A stretch of 33,306 nucleotides of DNA from a virus. The notes beneath the pieces are model-generated. The model was not told where the DNA came from, searched no databases, and was given only the letters and a program-made list of their open reading frames with translations. Shown piece after piece: positions 1-8,980 of the stretch. The stretch covers positions 1 to 33,306 of the IMG/VR virus record IMGVR_UViG_3300032309_002058. One strand, written 5' to 3'. The position numbers and the translations under genes were made by a program. Within the stretch, counting starts at the first letter, position 1; the number at the start of each line of letters is the position of its first letter.

Positions 1-17
1 TATTCTTGAGTGGCCAT
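1..17 (-). CDS. Start of an unknown gene, cut by the window edge
   Basis: Only the first five codons (MATQE) are inside the window. The ATG is preceded by AGAAGGAGAACACTGGA, a clear ribosome-binding site, and it follows the stop of the second capsid protein by 28 bases on the same strand. In head operons the gene after the capsid proteins is often a head-tail connector, but nothing in five residues can show this. Confidence 0.55.
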
Positions 18-45
18 TCCAGTGTTCTCCTTCTATTGTTTTTGC

Positions 46-927
46 TTAGGTGGTTGGTAGTGCTAGTCGTACTGTGTAATGAATCGATGGATCAAAGTAT
101 ACCGCAGCTGCACGAACCGCTTTGACTGTAAGGTCATTAGTGTTAGTGCTTACTGTAAAGCCTTGTCCAAGGTTTTCGTTTACAACTTCAGGCTTGCTTA
201 GATGTACGTCAATAGGTCCAGTTGCGAACATCCACTTATTAGAAGCAGATGCAGTGGTGTTTGAGTCGCTAATGCGACCAGCACCTGTGTAACCAGAACC
301 AATAACTACCTCTGTACCTAAACGAGTCATAGCCTTGCCTGTTTTTCCGCCATCTGCTGGTGAGTAGATGAGGCGTGATCCAAGGATCGATGCCACATCA
401 CGAGTCATATGGATGACTCCATTAATACCTGCAGGTGAACCAGAAATCGCTTGTTCTAACAGCATCAAAGCTGTTGCTGGAGCTAAAGCACCGCTATTTA
501 CTACGGTTGCTGCTCCTGATTCCCTTAAAAAGTCATTCCCATTTGTTTCTGCAAGAGCTGCTACGCCTTCCCAAAGTTCACGCTCCACTGCCTTCTGTGT
601 TACTACATCTAGTTGAGCAAGTGCAACCTTAAAACGATCTTCTCCAGTTAAACCAAATGCTGAACGAGTGTCAGTTACTTGAATAAAGAATGGATCGTAT
701 TCTTTAAACTGAGGAAGAGTTGAGGTTCCAACTACTCCACCAGTTACAGTTGCATCATTTACTGTAAAAATTTCAACTTCTGGCTGAGAGTCAAATTCAT
801 AGCTAAAGCCACGAACCCAACGCTCATCATAATCTGCACCGCCGTGAGTCATTACACGAGCGACACTCAGAAGGCCACAAGGGGCAGGGGTCAAATCTGG
901 TGCTGGATAAATTCCTCTAAACGCCAT
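46..927 (-). CDS. Second capsid-type structural protein (candidate capsid pentamer subunit)
   Basis: This 293-residue protein belongs, as far as I recognise, to a capsid-like family that follows the main capsid gene in several large actinobacteriophages, where it is annotated as a pentamer capsid or structural protein. Recognisable segments are YDERWVRGFSYE near residue 33, SAFGLTGEDRF near 88, VVTQKAVERELWEGVAAL near 107, GVIHMTRDVASILGSR near 169 and a closing YFDPSIHYTVRL. There is no signal peptide or membrane segment, which fits a cytoplasmic assembly protein. It has no acidic scaffold region, unlike the 697-residue capsid protein just upstream, so the two would play different roles in one shell. 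The ribosome site AAGGAAGATCAAAA precedes the ATG. It is clearly structural; the pentamer role is an inference from gene order and family memory. Confidence 0.75.
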   Translation of the reverse strand: MAFRGIYPAPDLTPAPCGLLSVARVMTHGGADYDERWVRGFSYEFDSQPEVEIFTVNDATVTGGVVGTSTLPQFKEYDPFFIQVTDTRSAFGLTGEDRFKVALAQLDVVTQKAVERELWEGVAALAETNGNDFLRESGAATVVNSGALAPATALMLLEQAISGSPAGINGVIHMTRDVASILGSRLIYSPADGGKTGKAMTRLGTEVVIGSGYTGAGRISDSNTTASASNKWMFATGPIDVHLSKPEVVNENLGQGFTVSTNTNDLTVKAVRAAAVYFDPSIHYTVRLALPTT

Positions 928-997
928 TTTTGATCTTCCTTCTTTCTTCTGAGTGTCGACTCGGGTAATTAACTACTAAGGGTTATTCGTGTACGGT

Positions 998-3091
998 TTA
1001 GTACTCGATAGCCGCAGCTGTTGCGCCACCTGTTGTGTCACGGAGAGCTGCTGCTACACCGTTAACAGAGATGGTTGATGTGACTACAAGTCCTTCAACA
1101 CCAATTCTTGCAACACCTTCGAAGGTTTCAACGAACATCTTGTAGTCGTTTGTACCAACGAGGGTTGAGTCACGGATAACACCAAGATCCAATGTTCCGC
1201 CATCTAGGAACAAGAATGTTCCTTCAGCGAACATGTACCAAACGAATGTATCAGCAAACTCGTTAAGTGCTGATGCACCCTGAGCGTCTGTGAAATCATC
1301 GATGTGGTATGTGATGTTGATGTTGCGTGATGCAATGTAGCCATCGATCTCTGCAGCTGCATTGAGACTTGCATCTCCTGGCATTTGTAGAGCTAGATCT
1401 GCTGCCATTGCGTCCTTGATCCAAGCTGGAGCAATAACACGAAGTGGAGCATCTGCACCTAGGCGATGACGGCCACGGTAGTTAGCTGCTGCACGACCAA
1501 GTGTTACAAGGAAGTCACGAGCTACACCGATTAGTGAAGTTGAAGTAACTGCAGTTGAAAGTGCAGTTAGACGAGTCAAGATTTGACCTTCTGCTTCACG
1601 AGCGTGCTGAATAAGACCAAGCTCGTTGTGACGAGCGATCAATTCAGGATATGCACGAGACATCAAGTTACCGAACTGTAGCTGTAGTGTTACAGCATCA
1701 GTAGCAACTGTTGTCTCTGATGCAGCAGCAACTGTCAAGCTAAGCTTTGCAGATGGGCTTGGAGTCTGTGCTGAGTCGTTTGCTGCAGTCCAGATACCAA
1801 CAGCGTTAGCGTATGAGCTAAGTACTGGTGGAGTTACGAAGCGGATACCGCCACGATCTGCCTGGAAACGAGGTAGTGCGTCACGAAGTGGACGATCAGT
1901 GGTACCAAGACCAAAGATGTCATACTTAACTTCGAATGGTGCTGAGTGGCCACCAGATGCAACAAGTGCTTCTGGACCAGCTACAGCTTGAACCTTTGCC
2001 CAGTTTGATTCTGCATCCTGTGTAAGGGTGCGAGCTTCTGGGTATTGTGTAGTGATAGATGCAACAATGTGCTGCTCTCCATCTCCACCATTAACACGAC
2101 GAAGAGCGTGTAGACGCTTCTCCATCGCTACTGAAACGTCGGACATTGAGTCCATTGAGCTTCCAGCCGTATATCCAGGAATGTCTGCGCCCGCTGTGAT
2201 CGCCACAGCTGCGGCAGAAGTCTCTGTGATAGGACGACGATCAGCCGGGACCTCGATATTGAGGTTGTCTGCATTTGCAGCGGCGGTCACGGGTGCCTCC
2301 ATAATTTCTTGAGTCATTGACTCAGTTGGGTTTTCGGTTGTTGTTGCTACTGAAGCTTCTGCACCATCTGCAACATCAGCTGCTGCATCTGCAACATCAG
2401 AAGCTACTGCTTCATCTGCTACAACTGCTTCTGCTGGTGCTTCTTCTGATACTTCTGCTTCTGCTTCTGCTGTTGCATCTGCAACAACTTCAGCCGCTAC
2501 TGCTGCTTCTGGCTCTGAGCCATCTGCAACAACAGCTTCCTCGGCTACGGCTGCAGCTTCGGTAATATTTGATTCTGCTGAGAACTCTGCGGTCTTATCC
2601 GCTTCGGTTGACGCTTCGGACATTTCTTCCTCTTTCTTTTTCTCTTCCTCATCCATCTCTTCTGATGGTGCTACTTCTTCTTCCATTGGCATTTCTTCTG
2701 CCACTGGAGCTTCGGCTGCAGGAACTTCTTCAGAAGGCATTTCATCTTTCTTGTCTTCACCCATTGCGGCTTCTGACTCTGATGCCATATCTTCTTTCTT
2801 TTCCTCTGAAGAATCGGATTCCATATCCTTTTCTTTGTCATCGCCGTATACACGAGAAGCTGCCTCGGCTGCTCGTTGTGCGAGCTCCTGTGCTGCTGCC
2901 TCACGTCGCTTGAATTCACCACGAACGGTGTCAAGCATGTCGGCTAATGACGACATTGCGTCAACTGTCTGGGGAGTTGGATCTTCTTTCTCAACGGACT
3001 CAAATTCCTTGATGATCGAGTTTTGCAGGTCGGTAACTTGATCGCTATCGAGATCTGCTAACTGGTCCATCATGTCTTTGATTTGGTCCAT
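998..3091 (-). CDS. Major capsid protein with N-terminal scaffold-like region
   Basis: At 697 residues this is about twice the length of a simple HK97-fold capsid protein. Residues 1-80 form a predicted coiled coil, residues about 85-265 are very rich in Glu, Ala, Lys and Ser, and the HK97-like shell part runs from about 300 to the end, with the long helix around RHNELGLIQHAREAEGQIL and the closing LDLGVIRDSTLVGTNDYKMF segment. The acidic front part resembles a delta or scaffold domain that is normally removed during maturation; two motifs, PVTAAAN (267-273) and AITAGAD (297-303), mark the likely cut zone. The maturation protease is the next gene upstream. The ATG has a very strong ribosome site (GGAGGAGGGACAGT), and the gap before it carries a candidate promoter and hairpins, in line with high expression. 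Confidence 0.88.
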   Translation of the reverse strand: MDQIKDMMDQLADLDSDQVTDLQNSIIKEFESVEKEDPTPQTVDAMSSLADMLDTVRGEFKRREAAAQELAQRAAEAASRVYGDDKEKDMESDSSEEKKEDMASESEAAMGEDKKDEMPSEEVPAAEAPVAEEMPMEEEVAPSEEMDEEEKKKEEEMSEASTEADKTAEFSAESNITEAAAVAEEAVVADGSEPEAAVAAEVVADATAEAEAEVSEEAPAEAVVADEAVASDVADAAADVADGAEASVATTTENPTESMTQEIMEAPVTAAANADNLNIEVPADRRPITETSAAAVAITAGADIPGYTAGSSMDSMSDVSVAMEKRLHALRRVNGGDGEQHIVASITTQYPEARTLTQDAESNWAKVQAVAGPEALVASGGHSAPFEVKYDIFGLGTTDRPLRDALPRFQADRGGIRFVTPPVLSSYANAVGIWTAANDSAQTPSPSAKLSLTVAAASETTVATDAVTLQLQFGNLMSRAYPELIARHNELGLIQHAREAEGQILTRLTALSTAVTSTSLIGVARDFLVTLGRAAANYRGRHRLGADAPLRVIAPAWIKDAMAADLALQMPGDASLNAAAEIDGYIASRNINITYHIDDFTDAQGASALNEFADTFVWYMFAEGTFLFLDGGTLDLGVIRDSTLVGTNDYKMFVETFEGVARIGVEGLVVTSTISVNGVAAALRDTTGGATAAAIEY

Positions 3092-3253
3092 ACTGTCCCT
3101 CCTCCGGGTCAGTTGCGACAGGTACTAATAACCTGTCTCGCTTATCAGTCAAAGGCCGAGGGACTCACAGACGCATTAGATGCGTGGAGGCACTCCACCT
3201 AGTTATATATTACATTACTTCTTATTTAGTTATTTGTACGGTTTTTGATCAAC
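3092..3253 (-). promoter_or_regulatory. Leader of the major capsid gene: candidate promoter and three hairpins
   Basis: This is the largest gap within the head operon. On the minus strand there is a TAATAT -10-like box at 3207-3212. Just after it come three hairpins: GTGGAG-TGC-CTCCAC (3184-3198), ACGCAT-CTA-ATGCGT, and CAGGT-TATTAGT-ACCTG, then the ribosome site. The first hairpin begins about at the predicted transcript start. No T-run follows any of them, so they look more like a stable 5' leader than a terminator. No good -35 box was found, so the promoter itself is tentative. Confidence 0.45.
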
Positions 3254-6200
3254 TTAGGTAAGTAACCTAAGAAGCTTTGCCATCTGGGATGAGATCTCTG
3301 ATTGGTTGTAGAGCTCGCTTCCTGAGATAAATTTCTTAAGTTCGACAGTGGCTACATCGGCATCTTCCTTGCCAATCTTTGCCTCTACCTTTGTGATCAT
3401 ATCTTCCATAAGGTCACGAAGCGCTGGGGGAACGTCAGAGAAGCGAATCTTCTGTGCTTCCTCACCAAAAGCAAATGGGAGGTTAGCAATAACCTTTCCA
3501 AGCTCACCTGCGCTATTGCGGACATTCTCTAAAGATTCAGCATTTAGCGCTCCAGAGTCCAATCGGTCAATAATTCCGATCAAATCTGCGGCTGCTTTGG
3601 CTGCTCCAGCGTAGTTGCCAGTGCTGTCAAAGTTCTCTGCCTCTTTTACCTTATCCAAAACATTCTGAAGGCCAGAGGTTCCTAGGTCTTTCTTGATACG
3701 GGCTAGAACTGTTCTAAACTTTCCAGTTGCATCACGAGGTTGAGTTTCGGCTGTGTACTTAACACGGCCATCAGCATCTCTCTCTGGAGGTGCTTCACCA
3801 TCGGTTGCTCTACCCTCTTCACGAGCTTTGGCTTCTTCCTTTAAAGCTTGAATTTCTTCAGGACTTAAGTCCACAATTTCTTCTGTAATTTGCTCTGCAA
3901 AAAGTGCTTCAGAATTGGTTGCAAACTCTGCTCCAAGACGAGTTCCATACTCTTCAGTACGAGACTTCATTGAAGCAACGATCTCATCGAGATTTGAAGC
4001 AGCACCCTTCCAGTTCTCTGGAATAAGTTCTTCTCTACCAAGACCAATAGCACGCTTCATAATGTGGCGCTTTACTTTGCCACGGCTTCCTGGCTTTGCA
4101 CGACCATAAGCACGAATAGCATTCTTTAGGTCTCCAGCATTCCTGATTGGGAATGATCCATCTGGAAGTGCCTTACCTTCTCCAGCTAAACGCTCACGAA
4201 CACGGCGAGAGATAACTGCCATTTCGTTTTCTGGGTTTTCATCAAACATTTGAATCATGTAGTCGATATCTTCTTCTGCATCTTCTTTGACTTTTTTAAC
4301 CTTTGCAGCAAGCTCTAGCTTCTTAGCAGCAAGAACCTCCATGCGGTTTATCTCGAAGCGAGCACGGACATCGTTAGCAGAGGCAACTAACGCCATCTTC
4401 TTATCGCCTTCAAGATCGGCAATACGAGCATTAAGTTCTGCAAGTGGGTCGTTCTTAAGCATTGCAAGAGTGCTTGCACCTGCTGCAACCAAAGCCATTA
4501 CCTGACCTGATGCAACACGAGCACGAGCGATTGGGAATCCTGGAACATTTACCTGACATACGGCAACTAGTTCTAGGGAATTCTTAATTGGGCGCCAGTC
4601 ACCTGAAGGTGCTGATGCACGAAGCGCACGAATTTGTTCTGGGGTTGATCCTGGACGAACAGAACCAGCAACCCAAATACCATAAGCATCTTCTCCAGCA
4701 TGAACATCTGCAATAGCAGACGCTGTGTCGTCATAATGACGAACTGCTTCGGAAGCTGATGCTTCTAGTCCAGCGTGTCCCCCCGCAAGAGTTAATTGTC
4801 CGACAGGAACATCAGTTCCGTTATCGGTGCGAACTACTCCAGTATGGAAGTAGGCATATTTGCTACGGCTACGAGGAGGCTTAGTTCCTGCTGTCATACC
4901 GATGTGGTCGACATGCCATGCAGCAATGTGTCCGAATACTCGGCCATCATCATCTACAGTAAGAGGTGTAGGTCCCTTAAGTTGTGGGTCGTCAAACCAC
5001 TCTGTTGGTGGTGTTACTGGAATTGCTCCAGCAATCATTCCACAAGCAACTAGAGCCGAAGCTTCCAGAGCATTGACTCCCTCGACGTAAACTCCGTCAG
5101 GAATATTCACTTCTTCCTCCTCAACGCTTGCATCATCTGCAAGCTGAATTGTGCACTCTTGGAAAGCAGGTTTAGGCACGATAGTCACAGCCATGACTCG
5201 TGCTTTTGTAATAGTAATTTTACCCGCATCTACCTTAGTGTCAGATCCGTTTTCATCATCTTTGCGCTCATCATCTGCCTCGAACTGGTCTAGGTCAGCT
5301 GACACTCCTCTGATGAAACCTCCACGCACTAAGCGCTCGGCTTCCTTACCATACTCGCCAGTATCAAAGTGACCCTTGGCATTTCCAATACCATCGTCAG
5401 TTCTTTCCATACTAGTAATCTGACCAACTACGACAGAACCATCATGTCCTTCGCCTGTTTTAATCTGCCATAGGAGAGGTAGAGGAAGTTCTCTCATATC
5501 AAGAGCACCCTTCTTCATAATTCTTCCATCGCCAGATTCGACACCTTCAGGGATAACAAGAGGGATTACAAACGCTGAACCCATGGACTTATCGGAGTCG
5601 TAACCACCCGCTGTTAAGACTCTAGACTTAGCATCGGCTGCTTTAGCTCTCATAACAAAAGTGCTCAGAAGTTCGTCATAAGAATGCATAGTATTGACAG
5701 AAAAATCAGACTTTCTATCGTTCTTACGATCTCCTGGCCAGTAGCCATTCATCTCTTTGTGACGAAGAGCGCAGTAGCCTTTGGCACGAGGACCCATGTA
5801 CTTTGCAAGTTGCTTGTAACAACGAGTCCAGTCTCCAGGAGTCTTCCAACGAATCTTGGCTGCACCCTTACCATAGGTCCAGTAGCGACGTAGCTTTTCT
5901 GCTTGTCCACGATTGCGATCTAAACCACCTGCTGCTGTGACAGATTTCTTTCCATCTACCTGCTCTAAAACATCTGCCAAGTTCGTGTCATCTAAAACAA
6001 CAGTTGGAGGTGGTGTGGCACTACGAAGGTCAGACAAAATTTGTGGTTCTGGGATCCACTTTCCATCTTTACGAGTAAATGTTGTTGGTTGAGTGCTTGC
6101 ATCAGATGCTGGTACAAGTGCAACAAGATCCATTACCGCTTGAGGGTCGTCAGGAGAAACAATTGCCATATGCAAGATAGGAACATCAGAAGTCTCTGGT

Positions 6201-8017
6201 GTCATCTCTTTTGGAGCATCGACTGATGCCTTAATTGGTCGACCTTGTGAATCAAGCTTTGGACTCTTAATACCTTTAGGCTCTACAAATTTTTGAGTTT
6301 TTGTTGGATCAACAAAAGGATTGTACTTACGACGAGAATCTGGACCTGACTCTAGCCAAGGCTTTAGTGCAGGAATATTGTATGCATTTACCTCTTGAGT
6401 CCAGTTGTCAAATTTTTCTGGATAATACTTATAAAGAGGGTTATCTTTTGAAACTTCTTTTTGTGGTCCATCAGGTGTTCCAGCTTTTAGATTTGCACCA
6501 CTTTGTGGTGTAGCAGGGGTTGGAGCAACATCTGGAGAAAGTCTTTGCTCTGATACCCACTGAGGGAAGTTATCTAACATTAATTGTAGGTTTGAAGCGT
6601 TAAGTGGAGGAAGTGTTCCTGGCATACGAATAGGTGAATCCATAGGAGTGCGAGGCTCTCCAAGAATTCCGTTTGTATTTAACTCGCCTTCAGCAACTCC
6701 TTGAGGAATTGGTGTGTATGTATCTAAAGGCTCTGTAAGCTTTGCATTAATATCAATAAGGTTTCCATTGTCTAACTCAACCTTGACAGTTCCAGTTGCA
6801 TTATCAATAGAGCGAATATTTCCTTGATAGTTAGGACGACCACCGATAACTACACGGCCACCCATCTTGGCAAACTTACCTGTCTTGTCACGAAGCTGTG
6901 CACCAGCATTTTTTGCACGTTCTTCTGGAGTGTAGTTTCCATCTCTGCTAGATGGAGCTTCGCCAGCCGCAGTTAAAGAGTCATCAAAATCCCACATAGA
7001 TGCTTCATCGTCTGGAAGAATAATTTCATCCATTAGCTCCCAGTCGATTTCTGGTTGAGCATCAACAATCATCTTGTGCTCTTCTGGTTGAAGCTTGTCA
7101 ATCCTATGAGCAATTAAAGGTTCATTATCTAGAAGAGCAGCAATAAGGAGTGCTGTTTCTGTGTCAACTGGCATATGTGTTTTAGGAACAGTATCTTCAA
7201 TATCATCCAACATCTTGTCATAGCTGTGGTGATCGTTCTCTGAGTTGCCCATGTCATCCCAGTTACCGTCATCCCACACATACACTAAACCGCTAGGTTC
7301 AATACGATAAAGACGATCAATACCAGATCCATCCATACGAATACGAACAAAGAATTCAATTACATTATCTTCAGGCATTGTCTTTGAAGTAATGAAAGAG
7401 TCGTAATCAACAGCCTTTGGCATTTCGTGCTCGTATGACTCATAGCCATAAGCAAGCATTGCGTTTGACTTCGCTGCTTTATTTTCACGTTCTACAATTG
7501 CTGATGCCCAACGCTCTGCGGCATCTCCACCCCAAAGTGCCCAAGCAATACGGCCATTAGATGGATAGTTCTTCTGTCCCGGCTTGTAGCCAGTTCCCTT
7601 TTTATCTACTTGGTGGCGTGGGAAGTATTTAGCAATATGACGAACCTTGCGAATGCCAATCTGTCCACCACGAGCAAGAGTGCGAGCAGTATTCAAACCA
7701 ACTGAAGTACCACCACGGTCTTCTTCTTTACGCCAAGCAAGTCCACGCTTTGCTTCTGCAATAACAGAGTCTGGAATTGTGTACATACGGTCGTTATTTG
7801 AGAATACCTTGATATCAAGAGATGTCAAAGCAGCGGCTGCAAGCTCTACTGCTGTATCGGTAGGACGAGCACCTTTTGAATCCCATTCGAAGGATGCGAT
7901 GAGAGGCTCTTTAATATCTAAAGCAGTAACGATGTTTACAGAGTCATCAACAACGACGCCCTTATCATCTGATACAAAGAGGGCTCTAGTTCCGTTACGA
8001 CCGATAAATTCCATCAT
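3254..8017 (-). CDS. Capsid maturation protease inside a large multi-domain polyprotein
   Basis: The start chosen is the ATG at 8017, which overlaps the stop of the gene before it (ATGA) and lies behind GAGGAG; this gives 1587 residues. In order: residues 85-180, a conserved actinophage block (RGLAWRKE, GGQIGIRKVRHIAKYF, IAWALWGGDA); 352-435, a QLRDKTGKFAKMGG motif followed by a small KOW-like barrel; a Pro-rich linker; 700-770, a block with GAAKIRW, GDWTRC and GYCALRHKEMNG; 805-960, an HK97-type prohead protease domain with candidate His858 (GEGHDGS) and Ser906 (RGVSADL); 975-1180, a conserved companion domain (VFGHIAAWH); a coiled coil; 1282-1340, GKALPDGSFPI with HIMKRA; then a helical tail. 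SLTAAG, SVTAAG and VLTAGG lie exactly between the domains. It would process capsid precursors in the prohead. The family is clear; the catalytic residues are by analogy. Confidence 0.85.
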   Translation of the reverse strand: MMEFIGRNGTRALFVSDDKGVVVDDSVNIVTALDIKEPLIASFEWDSKGARPTDTAVELAAAALTSLDIKVFSNNDRMYTIPDSVIAEAKRGLAWRKEEDRGGTSVGLNTARTLARGGQIGIRKVRHIAKYFPRHQVDKKGTGYKPGQKNYPSNGRIAWALWGGDAAERWASAIVERENKAAKSNAMLAYGYESYEHEMPKAVDYDSFITSKTMPEDNVIEFFVRIRMDGSGIDRLYRIEPSGLVYVWDDGNWDDMGNSENDHHSYDKMLDDIEDTVPKTHMPVDTETALLIAALLDNEPLIAHRIDKLQPEEHKMIVDAQPEIDWELMDEIILPDDEASMWDFDDSLTAAGEAPSSRDGNYTPEERAKNAGAQLRDKTGKFAKMGGRVVIGGRPNYQGNIRSIDNATGTVKVELDNGNLIDINAKLTEPLDTYTPIPQGVAEGELNTNGILGEPRTPMDSPIRMPGTLPPLNASNLQLMLDNFPQWVSEQRLSPDVAPTPATPQSGANLKAGTPDGPQKEVSKDNPLYKYYPEKFDNWTQEVNAYNIPALKPWLESGPDSRRKYNPFVDPTKTQKFVEPKGIKSPKLDSQGRPIKASVDAPKEMTPETSDVPILHMAIVSPDDPQAVMDLVALVPASDASTQPTTFTRKDGKWIPEPQILSDLRSATPPPTVVLDDTNLADVLEQVDGKKSVTAAGGLDRNRGQAEKLRRYWTYGKGAAKIRWKTPGDWTRCYKQLAKYMGPRAKGYCALRHKEMNGYWPGDRKNDRKSDFSVNTMHSYDELLSTFVMRAKAADAKSRVLTAGGYDSDKSMGSAFVIPLVIPEGVESGDGRIMKKGALDMRELPLPLLWQIKTGEGHDGSVVVGQITSMERTDDGIGNAKGHFDTGEYGKEAERLVRGGFIRGVSADLDQFEADDERKDDENGSDTKVDAGKITITKARVMAVTIVPKPAFQECTIQLADDASVEEEEVNIPDGVYVEGVNALEASALVACGMIAGAIPVTPPTEWFDDPQLKGPTPLTVDDDGRVFGHIAAWHVDHIGMTAGTKPPRSRSKYAYFHTGVVRTDNGTDVPVGQLTLAGGHAGLEASASEAVRHYDDTASAIADVHAGEDAYGIWVAGSVRPGSTPEQIRALRASAPSGDWRPIKNSLELVAVCQVNVPGFPIARARVASGQVMALVAAGASTLAMLKNDPLAELNARIADLEGDKKMALVASANDVRARFEINRMEVLAAKKLELAAKVKKVKEDAEEDIDYMIQMFDENPENEMAVISRRVRERLAGEGKALPDGSFPIRNAGDLKNAIRAYGRAKPGSRGKVKRHIMKRAIGLGREELIPENWKGAASNLDEIVASMKSRTEEYGTRLGAEFATNSEALFAEQITEEIVDLSPEEIQALKEEAKAREEGRATDGEAPPERDADGRVKYTAETQPRDATGKFRTVLARIKKDLGTSGLQNVLDKVKEAENFDSTGNYAGAAKAAADLIGIIDRLDSGALNAESLENVRNSAGELGKVIANLPFAFGEEAQKIRFSDVPPALRDLMEDMITKVEAKIGKEDADVATVELKKFISGSELYNQSEISSQMAKLLRLLT

Positions 8018-8736
8018 GCTTGTTTTGACTCCTCTGTTACTGGTCCACCAGCTACCCATGCACGACATGTGCGGGATGCAGCGCATTTAAAGTCGAATGC
8101 TTCACAATACCCTAGATCGCCAGCCTCGATTGAGCCCCAAGCATCATTTCCTGCCTCGTTTCCAAGCCCAGAAGCAATGCAATCAAGCATCTTTGGAGTC
8201 TGAATAAACACAGCACAATTGCCACATCTTTGCTGCTTAGCGGTCTCGGTATCTACAGACCACTCGTCTGCAATTGCTTGCCAAAACTTATTATTTGGGA
8301 GTGCTGGATTAAGAGGTCCGTACATTGCTGAGTCAATAGCCTTTTTACGATTATCTAGGTTTATAACAATATCTGAGGTAGCAGGAGGGCACCCTTCAGA
8401 TGTTTCAACTGCAGCAGTCATAGATTTGCCGCTCTCTTCAAAAGAGTATGTAACTTCGTAATCTTTTACTTGATCATATTTAAGGTAAGTTTTTGCTTTC
8501 TGAGCCTCGTCAAACATATCTGTAACTACTTTGTAGTCAGCAGGAAGAATGTCCATAATTGAAAGATTCTCAAGGCTAATATCTTCTGGAGACAACGCAA
8601 GCCATTGTCCATCTACTCTTGTAAAAGTACCAAACTTTTCTGTAGAAAATACAGCTTGATAAACAACATTCTCGCCGTTTGCATAGATTAGAGACATGCC
8701 TTCGAGCGGGTAGGACTTAGCGTTAGAAAGTTTCAT
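8014..8736 (-). CDS. Cysteine-rich head-operon protein
   Basis: This 240-residue protein has an unremarkable N-terminal half of mixed beta character (MSLIYANGENVVYQAVF, FTRVDGQWLAL) and a C-terminal cysteine cluster, CGNC at about residue 171, then LDC, GYCEAFDFKCA and RTCRAWV. The spacing of six cysteines suggests a metal or iron-sulphur binding module; the 383-residue protein in the same operon has a shorter cluster of the same general kind. The segment SMTAAVE near residue 104 resembles the proposed protease site. Its start overlaps the preceding 41-residue gene (ATGA) and its stop overlaps the protease gene (ATGA), so the three are likely translated in a coupled way. Similar cysteine-rich pieces occur fused to head proteins in other actinophages. 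Function is unknown. Confidence 0.7.
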   Translation of the reverse strand: MKLSNAKSYPLEGMSLIYANGENVVYQAVFSTEKFGTFTRVDGQWLALSPEDISLENLSIMDILPADYKVVTDMFDEAQKAKTYLKYDQVKDYEVTYSFEESGKSMTAAVETSEGCPPATSDIVINLDNRKKAIDSAMYGPLNPALPNNKFWQAIADEWSVDTETAKQQRCGNCAVFIQTPKMLDCIASGLGNEAGNDAWGSIEAGDLGYCEAFDFKCAASRTCRAWVAGGPVTEESKQA

Positions 8737-8858
8737 AGCTTTTCCTCATCCTCAGGCTCGTAGGAGTCAGCATTGGGATCAACCTCTGCTAGCTCGATAA
8801 TCTTGCGATAAGCAGCAACGACTGCCTCGTTGTACTTTTCTTTATCTGACTTAGCCAT
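8733..8858 (-). CDS. Small acidic protein of 41 residues
   Basis: The frame runs MAKSDKEKYNEAVVAAYR and on to an acidic end, EPEDEEKL. It starts two bases after the stop of the 39-residue gene and ends by ATGA overlap with the cysteine-rich protein, which is the same packing seen across this operon. It is probably helical and soluble. No domain is recognised. Confidence rests on position, overlap and lack of any other gene in this space. Confidence 0.6.
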   Translation of the reverse strand: MAKSDKEKYNEAVVAAYRKIIELAEVDPNADSYEPEDEEKL

Positions 8859-8860
8859 TA

Positions 8861-8980
8861 TTATACCGTCTTCTCTAGGTCTTCTTCTTCTTCTTCTTCT
8901 GGATAATCTTCTTCAGAAGGCTCTGGGTTGTAGTCAGCAGGTAGAGGATCCACAATTTCATACTCAAAATCATCCGACAT
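8861..8980 (-). CDS. Small, very acidic protein of 39 residues
   Basis: The frame reads MSDDFEYEIVDPLPADYNPE and ends in a run of six glutamates followed by DLEKTV. It starts within the last codons of the giant protein (AATGTCGGATGA), so 11 bases are shared. That is the same AATGTC arrangement used at the portal/383 and 383/giant junctions. The glutamate run is encoded by a GAA repeat. No family is recognised. Confidence 0.6.
   Translation of the reverse strand: MSDDFEYEIVDPLPADYNPEPSEEDYPEEEEEEDLEKTV

Noticed and set aside
2340-2560. GCT/GCA-rich repeats in the capsid gene as a tandem repeat or CRISPR-like array
   Set aside because: They are low-complexity Ala/Glu codons with no fixed unit or spacers.
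2317-2913. Long leucine-rich plus-strand frames opposite the capsid gene
   Set aside because: They are the reverse reading of the Glu/Ala-rich scaffold region; no ribosome site and no natural protein composition.
8017-8086. Earlier start for the protease polyprotein
   Set aside because: The extra 23 residues lie within the preceding gene, while the ATG at 8017 has GAGGAG and the ATGA overlap.
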